Source: Oscillospiraceae bacterium | GTDB lineage: Bacteria > Bacillota > Clostridia > Oscillospirales > Ruminococcaceae | Assembly (NCBI GenBank): GCA_016297675.1 | Contig: JAEDGE010000013.1 | Span: 1-21,476, forward strand | Length of the DNA: 21,476 nt | Direction: 5' to 3' | Shown here: one piece after another, positions 14,457 through 21,476 of the stretch | Position numbering within the stretch: position 1 is the stretch's first letter | Layout of the letters: every line of letters begins with the position of its first letter | Made by a program: the position numbers and the translations under genes | The notes under the pieces: generated by a model | Database searches by the model: none | What the model saw: only the letters and a program-made list of their open reading frames with translations | Told to the model about the DNA's origin: nothing

Positions 14457-15602
14457 CCAAGATCGTGGCTTTTGAAATGGAATTGCTGGTAAGTTAGAAG
14501 TTTTTGGTTCTGATTGTCGCATTGCCATCAGCAATCGCAAAATCATTTTTTGCATAAAGACTCGTGTTTCAGTTGGTGTATCTCCCCAAGTTCGCAATAC
14601 ATTGGTAACTGTACTGCGTCCGCCATCTAACAAATCCTGCACCGTTTCTGCATTGGTATCACTACGCAAAATATGAAAGATGGTATCCACCATCCGTTCT
14701 CGTTCTTCTGGTCGCATACTGGCAATCCAAAGTTTTAGAGAACGGTCAAGCCGTTGGCTGCCATGGGAGGTTTCCGGCAAATAGTACCAATCTGGACCAT
14801 CCACGCACCAAGAATAGGGGTCATGCTGCAAAAATCCACGTTGTGTGCTGGCAACAACACGATAATCTTCATCATGTTCCAGCAGCATCCCAACAATGGA
14901 CGCTTCTGGCACAACGGTATGGACACGACTTTGCAGATGAAGGTATGCTTCACTGTGTAAAATGTCGCTGCAAAAACCGGGACCATCATTGTTATAGACT
15001 GCCTGAATGCGGGACTGTAGGATTGGCGGTGCTTTTACAGAAGCAAATACTGCTAAATTTCCGCCTTTGGAATGTCCGCCAACCAGAAGATGGGGGATTG
15101 GAATTTGTAAAAAGTCTTGTAAATAAGCAGCAGCAGCCGTTTGAGAGGGGACTTCTGATTGAAAGGACATATTAAAATCCTCTTTCCATCCAACCAGTGT
15201 ATTATCTGTACCTCGAAATGCAATGTAAGCGGTATTTGCATTTAATAGAAATGCGGTGGCAGAGAATTGTTGTTCTTGTTGTTCCTGAAAGGATTCCACA
15301 TATCGAAATAATCGAATCGTTCCAAAACGAACACTGTTTGCTGCGGATTGCAGCAATGTGATGTCCTGTGGAACACGTACCTTTTGCAGTTCCTCTGGGA
15401 GAGAGAGCCAGTCTTGAGCAGCTTCCTTGAGAGAAATTGCCTGTTCTGGCATCAAACCACTTGCTAATTCTCCCCAATTTAAATAGGAAAGACAGCAAAA
15501 AATTAAATTATCTACCGGACAAAAAGGAGCTTGTGAAAAAGATAAATCTCCTCTCCATCGCAGATAGGTAAACAGATGCTCCATTGCGATTTCTTGTCTC
15601 AT
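14451..15602 (-). CDS. Mbeg1-like (DUF2974) alpha/beta-hydrolase
   Basis: A 383-aa protein of the Mbeg1-like/DUF2974 family, which has a lipase-type alpha/beta-hydrolase fold. Landmarks are DNLIFCCLSYLNW near the N-terminus, TAYIAFRGTDNTLVGWKEDF (a lipase-3-like strand) in the middle, and the nucleophile elbow GGHSKGGN with Ser178. The family's conserved YNNDGPGF and DWYYLP segments follow. No signal peptide is seen, so it is probably cytoplasmic. The substrate of this family is not established. The start ATG has AAGGAG seven bases upstream. It follows a LacI-type regulator by 28 bases in the same direction, so the two are probably co-transcribed. Confidence 0.88.
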   Translation of the reverse strand: MRQEIAMEHLFTYLRWRGDLSFSQAPFCPVDNLIFCCLSYLNWGELASGLMPEQAISLKEAAQDWLSLPEELQKVRVPQDITLLQSAANSVRFGTIRLFRYVESFQEQQEQQFSATAFLLNANTAYIAFRGTDNTLVGWKEDFNMSFQSEVPSQTAAAAYLQDFLQIPIPHLLVGGHSKGGNLAVFASVKAPPILQSRIQAVYNNDGPGFCSDILHSEAYLHLQSRVHTVVPEASIVGMLLEHDEDYRVVASTQRGFLQHDPYSWCVDGPDWYYLPETSHGSQRLDRSLKLWIASMRPEERERMVDTIFHILRSDTNAETVQDLLDGGRSTVTNVLRTWGDTPTETRVFMQKMILRLLMAMRQSEPKTSNLPAIPFQKPRSWK

Positions 15603-15630
15603 AAGGCTGCTCCTTTCTTAGAATATAAAA

Positions 15631-16659
15631 TTATCTATTTTTTCGTGTTAATTTTTTGACACTATCTCGAATTACTATACTTCCACTGATTACAATATGC
15701 TGAGGTGGTCGTTTCGGTTCCTGAATACGTTCTAAGAGTAGTTGAATACAAGCTTCCGTCAATTGTGGCACATGAATGGAGTAGGTTGTAATTTTTGGAG
15801 TACAAAGAGAGGATAAAATATAATCATCAAATCCAGTAATAGAAACATCCTCTGGTACACGAATATGTCGTTCTTTTAGTATCCGTAAAAGCTGGTATGC
15901 TACAGAATCACAGCAACAAATGAAGGCAGTGGGCAATTCTGATAAAGTTTCCAATGAAAGTGCCCATTTTTCCTGTATATCCCAGTCAGTCAAAAGATGA
16001 TTTTTTGTAACCGGAATACCTGCTTCTGACATAGCACGGCAGAAACCATAATAATGGTCAGATAAAGTATACTGTGATGTGCCAACAAACATAATATTTT
16101 TATGCCCTTGCTGGATAACGTAATTTGTCATGGTATAGATACCATAATATGTATCTGATAGAACACTATCTTGCGGGAGACTGGCATTCATGGTATCTCC
16201 TACTACAATCGGCAAGCCCGTTTCCATCAGCAATTTTCGATAAGAAAGCGGAAAATTCCCAAGTATCACAATACCATCTATCTGACGACTTTGGATATGC
16301 GGTGGAATGATATGATCTCTAATTTCAGAAGCGGTTACCATTTCTAATACACCAATATGCCCTAATTCCGTCAGTGCAGCAAGCAAACCTTCATAGAGTG
16401 TCCAACAAAAGGATTGTGCTCGTTCAATATAATAACGTTCTGTCAAAATGCCAATGGTGTATCTTGCATTGCGTTCTGCTTGTATCATTTTACGTTGATA
16501 TCCCATCTGCTCTGCTGTTTGCTGAATTTTGAGACGCAAAGCTTTACTCACGCCTTCTTTTCCTGCAAGTGCTTTTGATACGGTTACTGTGCTGATATGA
16601 AGTTGCTGTGCAATATCAGCCATTCGAACTGGTTTTGACATGTGTAAATTTTCATCCAT
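15631..16659 (-). CDS. LacI-family transcriptional regulator
   Basis: A 342-aa LacI/GalR repressor. The N-terminal helix-turn-helix and hinge are clear (VRMADIAQQLHISTVTVSKALAG, about 11-33, then GVSKALRLKIQQTAEQMGY). A periplasmic-binding-protein-like effector domain follows (about 68-330) with DGIVILGNF, PIVVGDT, FICCCDSVAYQLL and VSITGFDDYILSS. It should bind DNA as a dimer and respond to a small ligand, usually a sugar. The start at 16659 has only a weak AAAAAGA ribosome site; Met7 (16641) has none better. It lies upstream of the DUF2974 hydrolase and divergent from the feo genes. Its target genes are unknown; control of the hydrolase is the simplest guess. Confidence 0.92.
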   Translation of the reverse strand: MDENLHMSKPVRMADIAQQLHISTVTVSKALAGKEGVSKALRLKIQQTAEQMGYQRKMIQAERNARYTIGILTERYYIERAQSFCWTLYEGLLAALTELGHIGVLEMVTASEIRDHIIPPHIQSRQIDGIVILGNFPLSYRKLLMETGLPIVVGDTMNASLPQDSVLSDTYYGIYTMTNYVIQQGHKNIMFVGTSQYTLSDHYYGFCRAMSEAGIPVTKNHLLTDWDIQEKWALSLETLSELPTAFICCCDSVAYQLLRILKERHIRVPEDVSITGFDDYILSSLCTPKITTYSIHVPQLTEACIQLLLERIQEPKRPPQHIVISGSIVIRDSVKKLTRKNR

Positions 16660-16681
16660 TCTTTTTTGTTTTTATCATTGT

Positions 16682-16710
16682 ATAATATTTTAGTTAATTT
16701 TTCGTGTCTA
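16682..16710 (-). promoter_or_regulatory. Promoter candidate of the LacI-type regulator
   Basis: Read on the minus strand: TAGACA (plus 16705-16710), 17 bp, TATTAT (plus 16682-16687), 22 bases before the start codon. Confidence 0.5.
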
Positions 16711-16765
16711 TCTGATAAATTATCCTGAAATTTTCGGCAGTTTCTATTAGATAAAAGCAGTGAGA

Positions 16766-16793
16766 TTGTATTATTTTCTGAAAAATAATACAA
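16766..16793. repeat. 12-bp AT-rich inverted repeat between lacI-type gene and feo
   Basis: TTGTATTATTTT (16766-16777) and its exact reverse complement (16782-16793) with a 4-nt spacer CTGA. It lies between divergent genes, so a regulator site is more likely than a terminator. Confidence 0.5.
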
Positions 16794-16798
16794 AATAG

Positions 16799-16841
16799 AT
16801 GTGATTTTTATATAAATTCAATAAAAAACAAAAAATCACAT
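16799..16841. repeat. 11-bp inverted repeat with distant arms upstream of feo
   Basis: ATGTGATTTTT (16799-16809) and AAAAATCACAT (16831-16841) are exact reverse complements 21 nt apart. The right arm lies 18 bases upstream of the feo -35 box. Confidence 0.4.
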
Positions 16842-16859
16842 AAAAAAGAGAAAAATCCC

Positions 16860-16888
16860 TTGACAAAAGGAGAAAAATGCGTTAAGAT
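16860..16888 (+). promoter_or_regulatory. Sigma-A promoter of the feo operon
   Basis: TTGACA (16860-16865), 17 bp, TAAGAT (16883-16888). The start point falls just before or at the first palindrome listed next. Confidence 0.8.
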
Positions 16889-16893
16889 AAAAA

Positions 16894-16919
16894 AGAAGGT
16901 TAGTAAATGCTAACCTTCT
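16894..16919. promoter_or_regulatory. Feo operator candidate 1
   Basis: A perfect 10-bp inverted repeat, AGAAGGTTAG / CTAACCTTCT, with a 6-nt centre. Its core is GTTAG-N6-CTAAC. It covers the expected transcription start of feo and is probably the site of an iron- or manganese-sensing repressor. GGTTAG/CTAACC words also occur in DtxR/IdeR boxes, although there the halves are only 1 bp apart. Confidence 0.7.
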
Positions 16920-16932
16920 AAATTGCTATAGG

Positions 16933-16950
16933 AGTTAGAGAGTTCTAACT
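16933..16950. promoter_or_regulatory. Feo operator candidate 2
   Basis: AGTTAG-N6-CTAACT, the same GTTAG-N6-CTAAC core as site 1. The centres are 35 bp apart. The N6 sequence differs between the two sites, so only the half-sites are conserved, as expected for protein binding. Confidence 0.65.
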
Positions 16951-16968
16951 ATTTAGGAGGCGGTGAAA

Positions 16969-17181
16969 ATGATGCCTTTGATCTTTGCAAGTGTCGGCGA
17001 AGAGAACTGCATTCGAAAAATCGGCGGAAATGCAGAAACAAAAAAATTTTTGGAAAATCTCGGATTTGTAGTCGGCAGTACGGTCATCATTGTAAACGAA
17101 ATCAATGGAAATATGATTGTCAATGTAAAAGAATCCAGAATTGCGATTTCCAAAGAAATGGCAAGTAAAATTCTGGTTTAA
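16969..17181 (+). CDS. feoA: FeoA domain protein (first copy)
   Basis: A 70-aa SH3-like FeoA protein that accompanies the FeoB ferrous-iron transporter on the cytoplasmic side. The start ATG 16969 is eight bases after AGGAGG; a GTG at 16963 is too close. Features of the fold are IRKIGGNAETKKFLENLGFVVGSTV and the closing strand ESRIAISKEMASKILV. It is the first gene of the operon, 23 bases before a second FeoA. The two copies are diverged, so they probably have different roles rather than being a recent duplication. Confidence 0.88.
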   Translation: MMPLIFASVGEENCIRKIGGNAETKKFLENLGFVVGSTVIIVNEINGNMIVNVKESRIAISKEMASKILV

Positions 17182-17204
17182 AAATAGGAAGGAGTACAGG
17201 ATAT

Positions 17205-17426
17205 ATGGCAACCTTACGAGATGCGAAAATTGGGCAAACAGTAACGGTAAAGAAAATTCGTGGAGAGGGGGCATTGAAGCGGCGGATTATGGATATGGGG
17301 ATTACCAAGGGCGTACAAATTTATGTCCGCAAAGTAGCACCATTGGGGGATCCGATCGAAGTGACAGTACGGTATTATGAGCTTTCTCTGCGGAAAGCAG
17401 ATGCTGAGATGATTGAAACCGTTTGA
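17205..17426 (+). CDS. feoA: FeoA domain protein (second copy)
   Basis: A 73-aa FeoA-type SH3-like protein. The typical pattern is visible: TLRDAKIGQTVTVKKI, then ALKRRIMDMGITKGVQIYVRK, then GDPIEVTVRYYELSLRKADAEMI. This copy matches the classic FeoA form better than the first and is probably the direct partner of FeoB. The start ATG has AAGGAG about ten bases upstream. It lies 28 bases before feoB. Confidence 0.92.
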   Translation: MATLRDAKIGQTVTVKKIRGEGALKRRIMDMGITKGVQIYVRKVAPLGDPIEVTVRYYELSLRKADAEMIETV

Positions 17427-17454
17427 ATGCGGTTGGAAAGAGAGGAATGAATAA

Positions 17455-19956
17455 ATGGGCATTAAAATTGCTTTAGCAGGCAATCCAAACTGCGGCAAAA
17501 CCACACTGTTTAATGCACTGACGGGGTCAAATCAGTTTGTTGGAAACTGGCCAGGTGTTACTGTAGAAAAAAAGGAAGGAAAACTAAAAGGGCACAGTGA
17601 TGTCATTATCACGGATCTGCCGGGAATCTATTCCCTTTCTCCTTATACATTAGAGGAGGTAGTTGCCAGAAATTATTTGATCAAAGAACGACCGAATGCA
17701 ATTCTGAATATCATTGATGGTACGAATTTAGAGCGAAATTTATACTTAACTACACAGCTGGTAGAGTTGGGAATTCCGGTGATTGTAGCGATTAACATGA
17801 TGGACATCGTCCACAAGAACGGTGACCAGATTCGCACGGAGCAGCTGGCAAAAGAACTGGGTTGTCAGGTCGTTGAGATTTCTGCACTGAAGGGAACTGG
17901 TACTAAGGAAGCTGCTGAGAAAGCAGTACAGATTGCACAGCAGAAAAAGCCAATGATTCCGCAGCATAAGTTTTGCGGCTGTGTAGAACATGCGATTGCA
18001 CATATTGAAGAGGCAGCGTTGCACGATATGCCGGAAGAGCAGCAGAGATGGTATGCCATCAAGGTGTTTGAACGGGATGAAAAAGTGCTGGAACAGCTTA
18101 ATATCGATCAGAAAAAACTGAAACATATCGAAACGGATATCAAGGCTGCAGAAGAGGAAATGGATGACGATGCAGAGAGCATTATCACCAACGAGCGGTA
18201 TCTTTACATTGCTTCTATTATAAAAGGCTGTTTGAAGAAGAAAAAGGTTGGAATGACCACTTCCGATAAAATTGATAAGGTGGTAACCAACCGTTGGTTG
18301 GGTTTGCCGATTTTCGCAGTGATCATGTTTTTAGTTTATTATATTTCCATGGTAACGGTCGGCAGTGCAGCAACAGACTGGGCAAATGACGGACTGTTTG
18401 GAGATGGTTGGCATTTGCTTGGCATTGGAAGCAGTAGCTATAGCGAAGAGGCAGAAGAATACGGTGGTGCATCGGATATTATTCAGGCGTTTATTGATGC
18501 AAAATCTACGGAGGACGTTGATACAGAGGTAGTTTCCGCAGCATTGGATTCTGAAAGCGAAACCTTTGACCCAGAAGTTGCAAAGGCAGAATTGAATGCA
18601 TTTTCTGCAAATGTTATTGCAACAGAAGAAGCAACTTATATGGTAGAAGATGAGGAAACGCTGGAGGAAACGGAAGAAACAGCAACCGGAGAAGATTTTG
18701 CGAATGCGGTTGCTGTTTATGAAAAGTATGATTGTCAGGAACCTGATCCAGCTGATTACGGCGTGTGGATACCGGGCATTCCGGTTTTGATTGGCAATGC
18801 ATTGGAATCTGTAAACTGTGCCGATTGGCTTCAGGGGTTGATTTTGGATGGAATTGTTGCCGGTGTTGGTGCTGTGTTGGGTTTTGTTCCACAGATGTTG
18901 GTATTGTTCATTCTGTTGGCAATTCTGGAAGCTTGCGGCTATATGGCAAGAATCGCATTTGTAATGGATCGTATCTTCCGGAAATTCGGTTTGTCCGGCA
19001 AGTCCTTTATTCCGATTCTGATTGGTACAGGTTGTGGTATTCCGGGCATTATGGCTTCCCGAACGATTGAAAATGAACGTGACCGCCGTATGACAATTAT
19101 GACCACGACCTTTATTCCGTGCGGTGCTAAGCAGCCATTTATTGCAATGATTGCTGGTGCAATCTTTGGCGGTTCAGCATGGATTGCAACAGGTGCATAT
19201 TTCATTGGTATGGCAGCCATTATTCTTTCTGGTATTATGCTGAAAAAGATAAAGATGTTTACTGGAGATCCTGCTCCGTTTGTAATGGAATTGCCTGCAT
19301 ATCATATTCCGACGGTTGGAAATGTTCTGCGTTCTATGTGGGAACGTGGCTGGTCATTTATTAAAAAGGCAGGAACCATTATCCTGCTCTCTACCATCTT
19401 GGTATGGTTTACCTCTTTCTTCGGCTGGGTAGACGGTTCTTTCCAGATGCTGACAGAAGAGCAGATGGAAAACAGTATCTTAGCTTACATTGGTAAGGGC
19501 ATTTGTTGGATTTTTGCACCGCTTGGTTGGGGAAACTGGCAAGCAACCGTTGCAGCCGTGACCGGTTTGGTTGCAAAAGAAAATATTGTAGCTACGATGG
19601 GAATTCTTTATGGAGGCGGAGACGGTTCTGTTTATGCCAACATCGCCACTGCATTCACTGCCGTATCTGGTATGTCCTTCCTGATTTTCAATCTGTTGTG
19701 TGCACCATGCTTTGCTGCGATGGGTGCGATTAAGCGGGAAATGAACAATGCAAAGTGGTTCTGGTTTGCCATTGGATATGAGTGTGGTTTTGCTTATGTC
19801 ATCGCATTGATTGTCAACCAGCTTGGCAAACTGTTTACAGGAAATGTCAATGTACTGGGACTGATTGTTGCCATTGTAGCCATTGCACTGATGATTTACA
19901 TGTTGGTTCGTCCATACAAGGAAAGCAATCAATTGGGTGTAAAAGTGAAAGAATAA
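17455..19956 (+). CDS. feoB: FeoB ferrous-iron transporter
   Basis: An 833-aa inner-membrane Fe2+ importer. The N-terminal GTPase domain has G1 GNPNCGKT (9-16), G3 DLPG (from 54), G4 NMMD (from 114) and G5 SALKG (from 143), followed by a helical GDI-like region to about 270. The membrane part begins near 282 and has the two gate regions (ILIGTGCGIPGIMASRTI and TTTFIPCGAKQPFIAM) and the later VAKENIVATMGILYGGG. The length is above the usual 650-780 aa because of an acidic loop at about 306-435, between the first and second membrane segments, on the outside of the cell. Operon with two feoA genes and the Cys-rich protein downstream, under a probable metal-responsive promoter. Confidence 0.96.
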   Translation: MGIKIALAGNPNCGKTTLFNALTGSNQFVGNWPGVTVEKKEGKLKGHSDVIITDLPGIYSLSPYTLEEVVARNYLIKERPNAILNIIDGTNLERNLYLTTQLVELGIPVIVAINMMDIVHKNGDQIRTEQLAKELGCQVVEISALKGTGTKEAAEKAVQIAQQKKPMIPQHKFCGCVEHAIAHIEEAALHDMPEEQQRWYAIKVFERDEKVLEQLNIDQKKLKHIETDIKAAEEEMDDDAESIITNERYLYIASIIKGCLKKKKVGMTTSDKIDKVVTNRWLGLPIFAVIMFLVYYISMVTVGSAATDWANDGLFGDGWHLLGIGSSSYSEEAEEYGGASDIIQAFIDAKSTEDVDTEVVSAALDSESETFDPEVAKAELNAFSANVIATEEATYMVEDEETLEETEETATGEDFANAVAVYEKYDCQEPDPADYGVWIPGIPVLIGNALESVNCADWLQGLILDGIVAGVGAVLGFVPQMLVLFILLAILEACGYMARIAFVMDRIFRKFGLSGKSFIPILIGTGCGIPGIMASRTIENERDRRMTIMTTTFIPCGAKQPFIAMIAGAIFGGSAWIATGAYFIGMAAIILSGIMLKKIKMFTGDPAPFVMELPAYHIPTVGNVLRSMWERGWSFIKKAGTIILLSTILVWFTSFFGWVDGSFQMLTEEQMENSILAYIGKGICWIFAPLGWGNWQATVAAVTGLVAKENIVATMGILYGGGDGSVYANIATAFTAVSGMSFLIFNLLCAPCFAAMGAIKREMNNAKWFWFAIGYECGFAYVIALIVNQLGKLFTGNVNVLGLIVAIVAIALMIYMLVRPYKESNQLGVKVKE

Positions 19957-19992
19957 CGAAAGCCAAGTCCATTTCAGAGGGAGGTATTTCAA

Positions 19993-20154
19993 TTGGGCAG
20001 TATCATTGTAGGATTGCTTTTATTGGGAATTGTGGCACTCATCATTTGGAAACTTAGAAGCGATCGAAAAAAAGGAAAATCATCTTGCGGTGGAACATGT
20101 GGCGGTTGTCCAAATGCATCGCACTGTCATCCGCAGATGACAAAGAAGCAATAA
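19993..20154 (+). CDS. FeoB-associated Cys-rich membrane protein
   Basis: A 53-aa protein with a TTG start at 19993, supported by GGGAGG eight bases upstream. Residues 3-19 form one membrane helix, then a basic stretch, then a cysteine cluster CGGTCGGCPNASHCH (Cys32, 36, 39, 45). This is the form of the FeoB_associated family (single helix + Cys-rich tail), usually encoded after feoB in Firmicutes. It may take the place of FeoC or hand over iron at the membrane; its function is not proven. It lies 36 bases after feoB and ends just before a strong terminator, so it is the last gene of the operon. Confidence 0.88.
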   Translation: MGSIIVGLLLLGIVALIIWKLRSDRKKGKSSCGGTCGGCPNASHCHPQMTKKQ

Positions 20155-20171
20155 TATCATTCCCAAATGTC

Positions 20172-20213
20172 AAAAAACGGCATATTGCAGATTTTGCAGT
20201 ATGCCGTTTTTTT
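20172..20213 (+). terminator. Rho-independent terminator of the feo operon
   Basis: The arms 20172-20189 and 20195-20212 pair over 18 bp with one T-G wobble, a 5-nt loop, and a run of seven T at the end. GC core CGGCATA/TATGCCG. Confidence 0.93.
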
Positions 20214-20215
20214 GG

Positions 20216-20245
20216 TTGACAGAAAAGAAAATGATATGCTATAAT
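20216..20245 (+). promoter_or_regulatory. Promoter of the ECF sigma gene
   Basis: TTGACA (20216-20221), 18 bp, TATAAT (20240-20245). Both boxes match the housekeeping consensus, so basal transcription is not restricted to the ECF factor itself. It starts three bases after the terminator T run. Confidence 0.85.
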
Positions 20246-20281
20246 GAAAAACAGTATGGCAGAATGAAAAGAGGGATACGG

Positions 20282-20767
20282 ATGAAACAGGATGATACAG
20301 TGGAAACTGTGCTGCGGCAGTATGGCAACATGATATATCGACTTGCTTATGCGAGAGTGCAAAATGTACACGATGCACAGGATATTACACAGGATGTATT
20401 TCTCAAGTACATTCGAACAAACAAGCATTTTCGGGACGAATCGCATCTTAAAGCATGGCTACTGCGTGTGACCATCAACACCAGCAATACATTTTTGCAG
20501 TCTGCGTGGAATCGGCATCGTGCAGATTTATGCGAAGCAACAGAGATTCCGACAACACAGACAGAATCCGGAGATCTGAAAGAAGCGATTGCCTCTTTGT
20601 CAGAATCCTATCGAGTTGTGATACACCTCTACTATTACGAATCCATGTCTGTAAAAGAAATTGGAACACTGCTGCATCTCTCCGAATCAGCTGTGAAATC
20701 CAGATTATTCCGTGCGAGAGAACTGTTGCGGACACAGTGGAAGGAGGAAGGTGCATATGAATTTTAA
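20282..20767 (+). CDS. ECF-type RNA polymerase sigma factor
   Basis: A 161-aa sigma-70 family factor of the extracytoplasmic-function group. Region 2 is at about 10-75 (YRLAYARVQNVHDAQDITQDVFLKY and the FRDESHLKAWLLRVTIN segment). Region 4 is at about 105-155 (AIASLSESYRVVIHLYYYESMSVKEIGTLLHLSESAVKSRLFRARELL). The start is ATG 20282 after AGAGGG; the frame is open to 20201, but that part contains the terminator arm and the promoter. It overlaps the next gene by 11 bases. It should direct RNA polymerase to a small set of promoters once released from its anti-sigma factor. Confidence 0.93.
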   Translation: MKQDDTVETVLRQYGNMIYRLAYARVQNVHDAQDITQDVFLKYIRTNKHFRDESHLKAWLLRVTINTSNTFLQSAWNRHRADLCEATEIPTTQTESGDLKEAIASLSESYRVVIHLYYYESMSVKEIGTLLHLSESAVKSRLFRARELLRTQWKEEGAYEF

Positions 20768-21365
20768 GGAACGCTATCAGCAGGAAATGGAACACATAGA
20801 GCTGGAAAAATCGTTTCGGGACACCTTGTCCGAATCCATGTGTGCAGAACAGAAAAAGCAAAAGCAACGTCATTGCCGAAATATCATAGGTTCTGCGATT
20901 GGCATTTGTGCAGCAGCGGCTATCGTTTTTCTGATTATGCCGCATACTGGATTAAACTCGCTACAAAATGAATCGCTCGCTTCAAAGGAAACAATGGGTA
21001 CGACATATTATGTAAAAGGGGAACTACCATCTTTTTCGTTTACAACCACTCCTGCTAATTCTAATGCAGAAAAGATTGCTTCTCTTTCACAATTGTTGCA
21101 GCATTGGGAAGCGGTAGAGCAAATTGTCTGCTATGAAGTTTCTGGTGTAGGAACAGACTGTATGCTGACAGAGGAGGAAATCAATACATTGTATGAACAA
21201 TTTCAGCAAGCAGTTCCAACAGAAAAAACGGTTAAATCATCTAAAAAATGCAGTTGCTACTGTATTTCCTTTTATGACGGTACAATGTTAAAATTTCGGA
21301 TAGATAAAAATAACAATATACAATTGAAAGGCATTGCACAGGCATATCATTTGCCAGATGTGTAA
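20757..21365 (+). CDS. Single-pass membrane protein, probable anti-sigma factor
   Basis: A 202-aa protein starting at ATG 20757 (AAGGAGGAAG upstream), inside the end of the sigma gene. Residues 1-40 are charged and cytoplasmic, 43-61 form one membrane helix, and the remainder is extracellular with no recognised domain. The outer part has a KCSCYCISFYDG motif near residues 165-176 and a predicted mixed fold. The position right after an ECF sigma gene and the topology suggest it holds the sigma factor at the membrane. The zinc-binding HxxxCxxC motif of ZAS anti-sigma factors is absent, so the family is not identified. Confidence 0.7.
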   Translation: MNFKERYQQEMEHIELEKSFRDTLSESMCAEQKKQKQRHCRNIIGSAIGICAAAAIVFLIMPHTGLNSLQNESLASKETMGTTYYVKGELPSFSFTTTPANSNAEKIASLSQLLQHWEAVEQIVCYEVSGVGTDCMLTEEEINTLYEQFQQAVPTEKTVKSSKKCSCYCISFYDGTMLKFRIDKNNNIQLKGIAQAYHLPDV

Positions 21366-21372
21366 GTTTGCA

Positions 21373-21404
21373 GTTGCAGAAAAAATTTTTATTTTTTCTG
21401 CAAC
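21373..21404 (+). terminator. Hairpin after the sigma/anti-sigma genes, possible terminator
   Basis: GTTGCAGAAAAAA (21373-21385) and TTTTTTCTGCAAC (21392-21404) pair perfectly around 6 nt. The T run lies inside the stem rather than after it, so termination is likely but not textbook. Confidence 0.55.
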
Positions 21405-21444
21405 CATTTGGTGAGCTAAAAAGTGTTATGAATAGAACTGCTTA

Positions 21445-21472
21445 CAGCAGACAAAAAAGCGTCCGTCTGCTG
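21445..21472. terminator. Second hairpin at the window edge
   Basis: CAGCAGAC (21445-21452) pairs with GTCTGCTG (21465-21472), 12-nt loop. Any T run would lie beyond the window, so a terminator role is only possible. Confidence 0.35.
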
Positions 21473-21476
21473 CTTG

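Noticed and set aside
16799..16841. CRP/FNR-type site (TGTGA ... TCACA)
   Set aside because: The halves are far too distant (CRP needs 6 bp between them).

Overview
The window looks like a chromosomal stretch from a cellulosome-making Ruminococcus of the gut or rumen (R. flavefaciens / R. champanellensis type). The signs are two secreted GH9 cellulases with type-I-like dockerins, low-GC Firmicutes codon use, strong AGGAGG ribosome sites, consensus sigma-A promoters and U-tailed terminators. The species call is inference.

Left end (1 to about 3000): the tail of an integrated element. It holds the end of an unidentified gene, an overlapping antitoxin / PIN-domain toxin pair, a conserved hypothetical gene and a tyrosine integrase. 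Just past the integrase lies a short reading frame with a stop codon and a strong terminator. It looks like the displaced 3' end of a host gene, so the attachment site is probably at about 2900-2995. All three plus-strand units of this element are preceded by GC hairpins that fold best in minus-strand RNA and end in a T run there. Two of them are 36-nt near-identical copies whose only two differences form a compensatory base pair.

Middle (3249-12974): carbohydrate and Fe-S/sulfur genes. A minus-strand GH9-dockerin-GH16 enzyme is divergent from an AraC-type regulator. Next come a rhodanese-TtcA fusion (tRNA thiolation), a minimal SufC/SufB-like pair (SMS type) ending in a good terminator, and a GH9-CBM3-dockerin cellulase driven by a perfect TTGACA-17-TATAAT promoter with a leader of nearly 200 nt.

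Right part (12975-21476): a CPA2-type cation/proton antiporter converges on a LacI-type regulator + Mbeg1-like (DUF2974) alpha/beta hydrolase pair, sharing a perfect 19-bp bidirectional terminator. A complete ferrous-iron uptake operon follows: feoA, feoA, feoB and a 53-aa Cys-rich FeoB-associated protein. Its promoter is followed by two tandem GTTAG-N6-CTAAC palindromes. FeoB carries an unusually long acidic extracellular loop. The window ends with an ECF sigma factor overlapping a single-pass membrane protein that is probably its anti-sigma factor.

The Fe-S-using enzymes (TtcA-like, SMS) and the Feo iron importer sit within 12 kb of each other, between secreted plant-cell-wall enzymes. No rRNA, tRNA, CRISPR array or IS transposase was seen.
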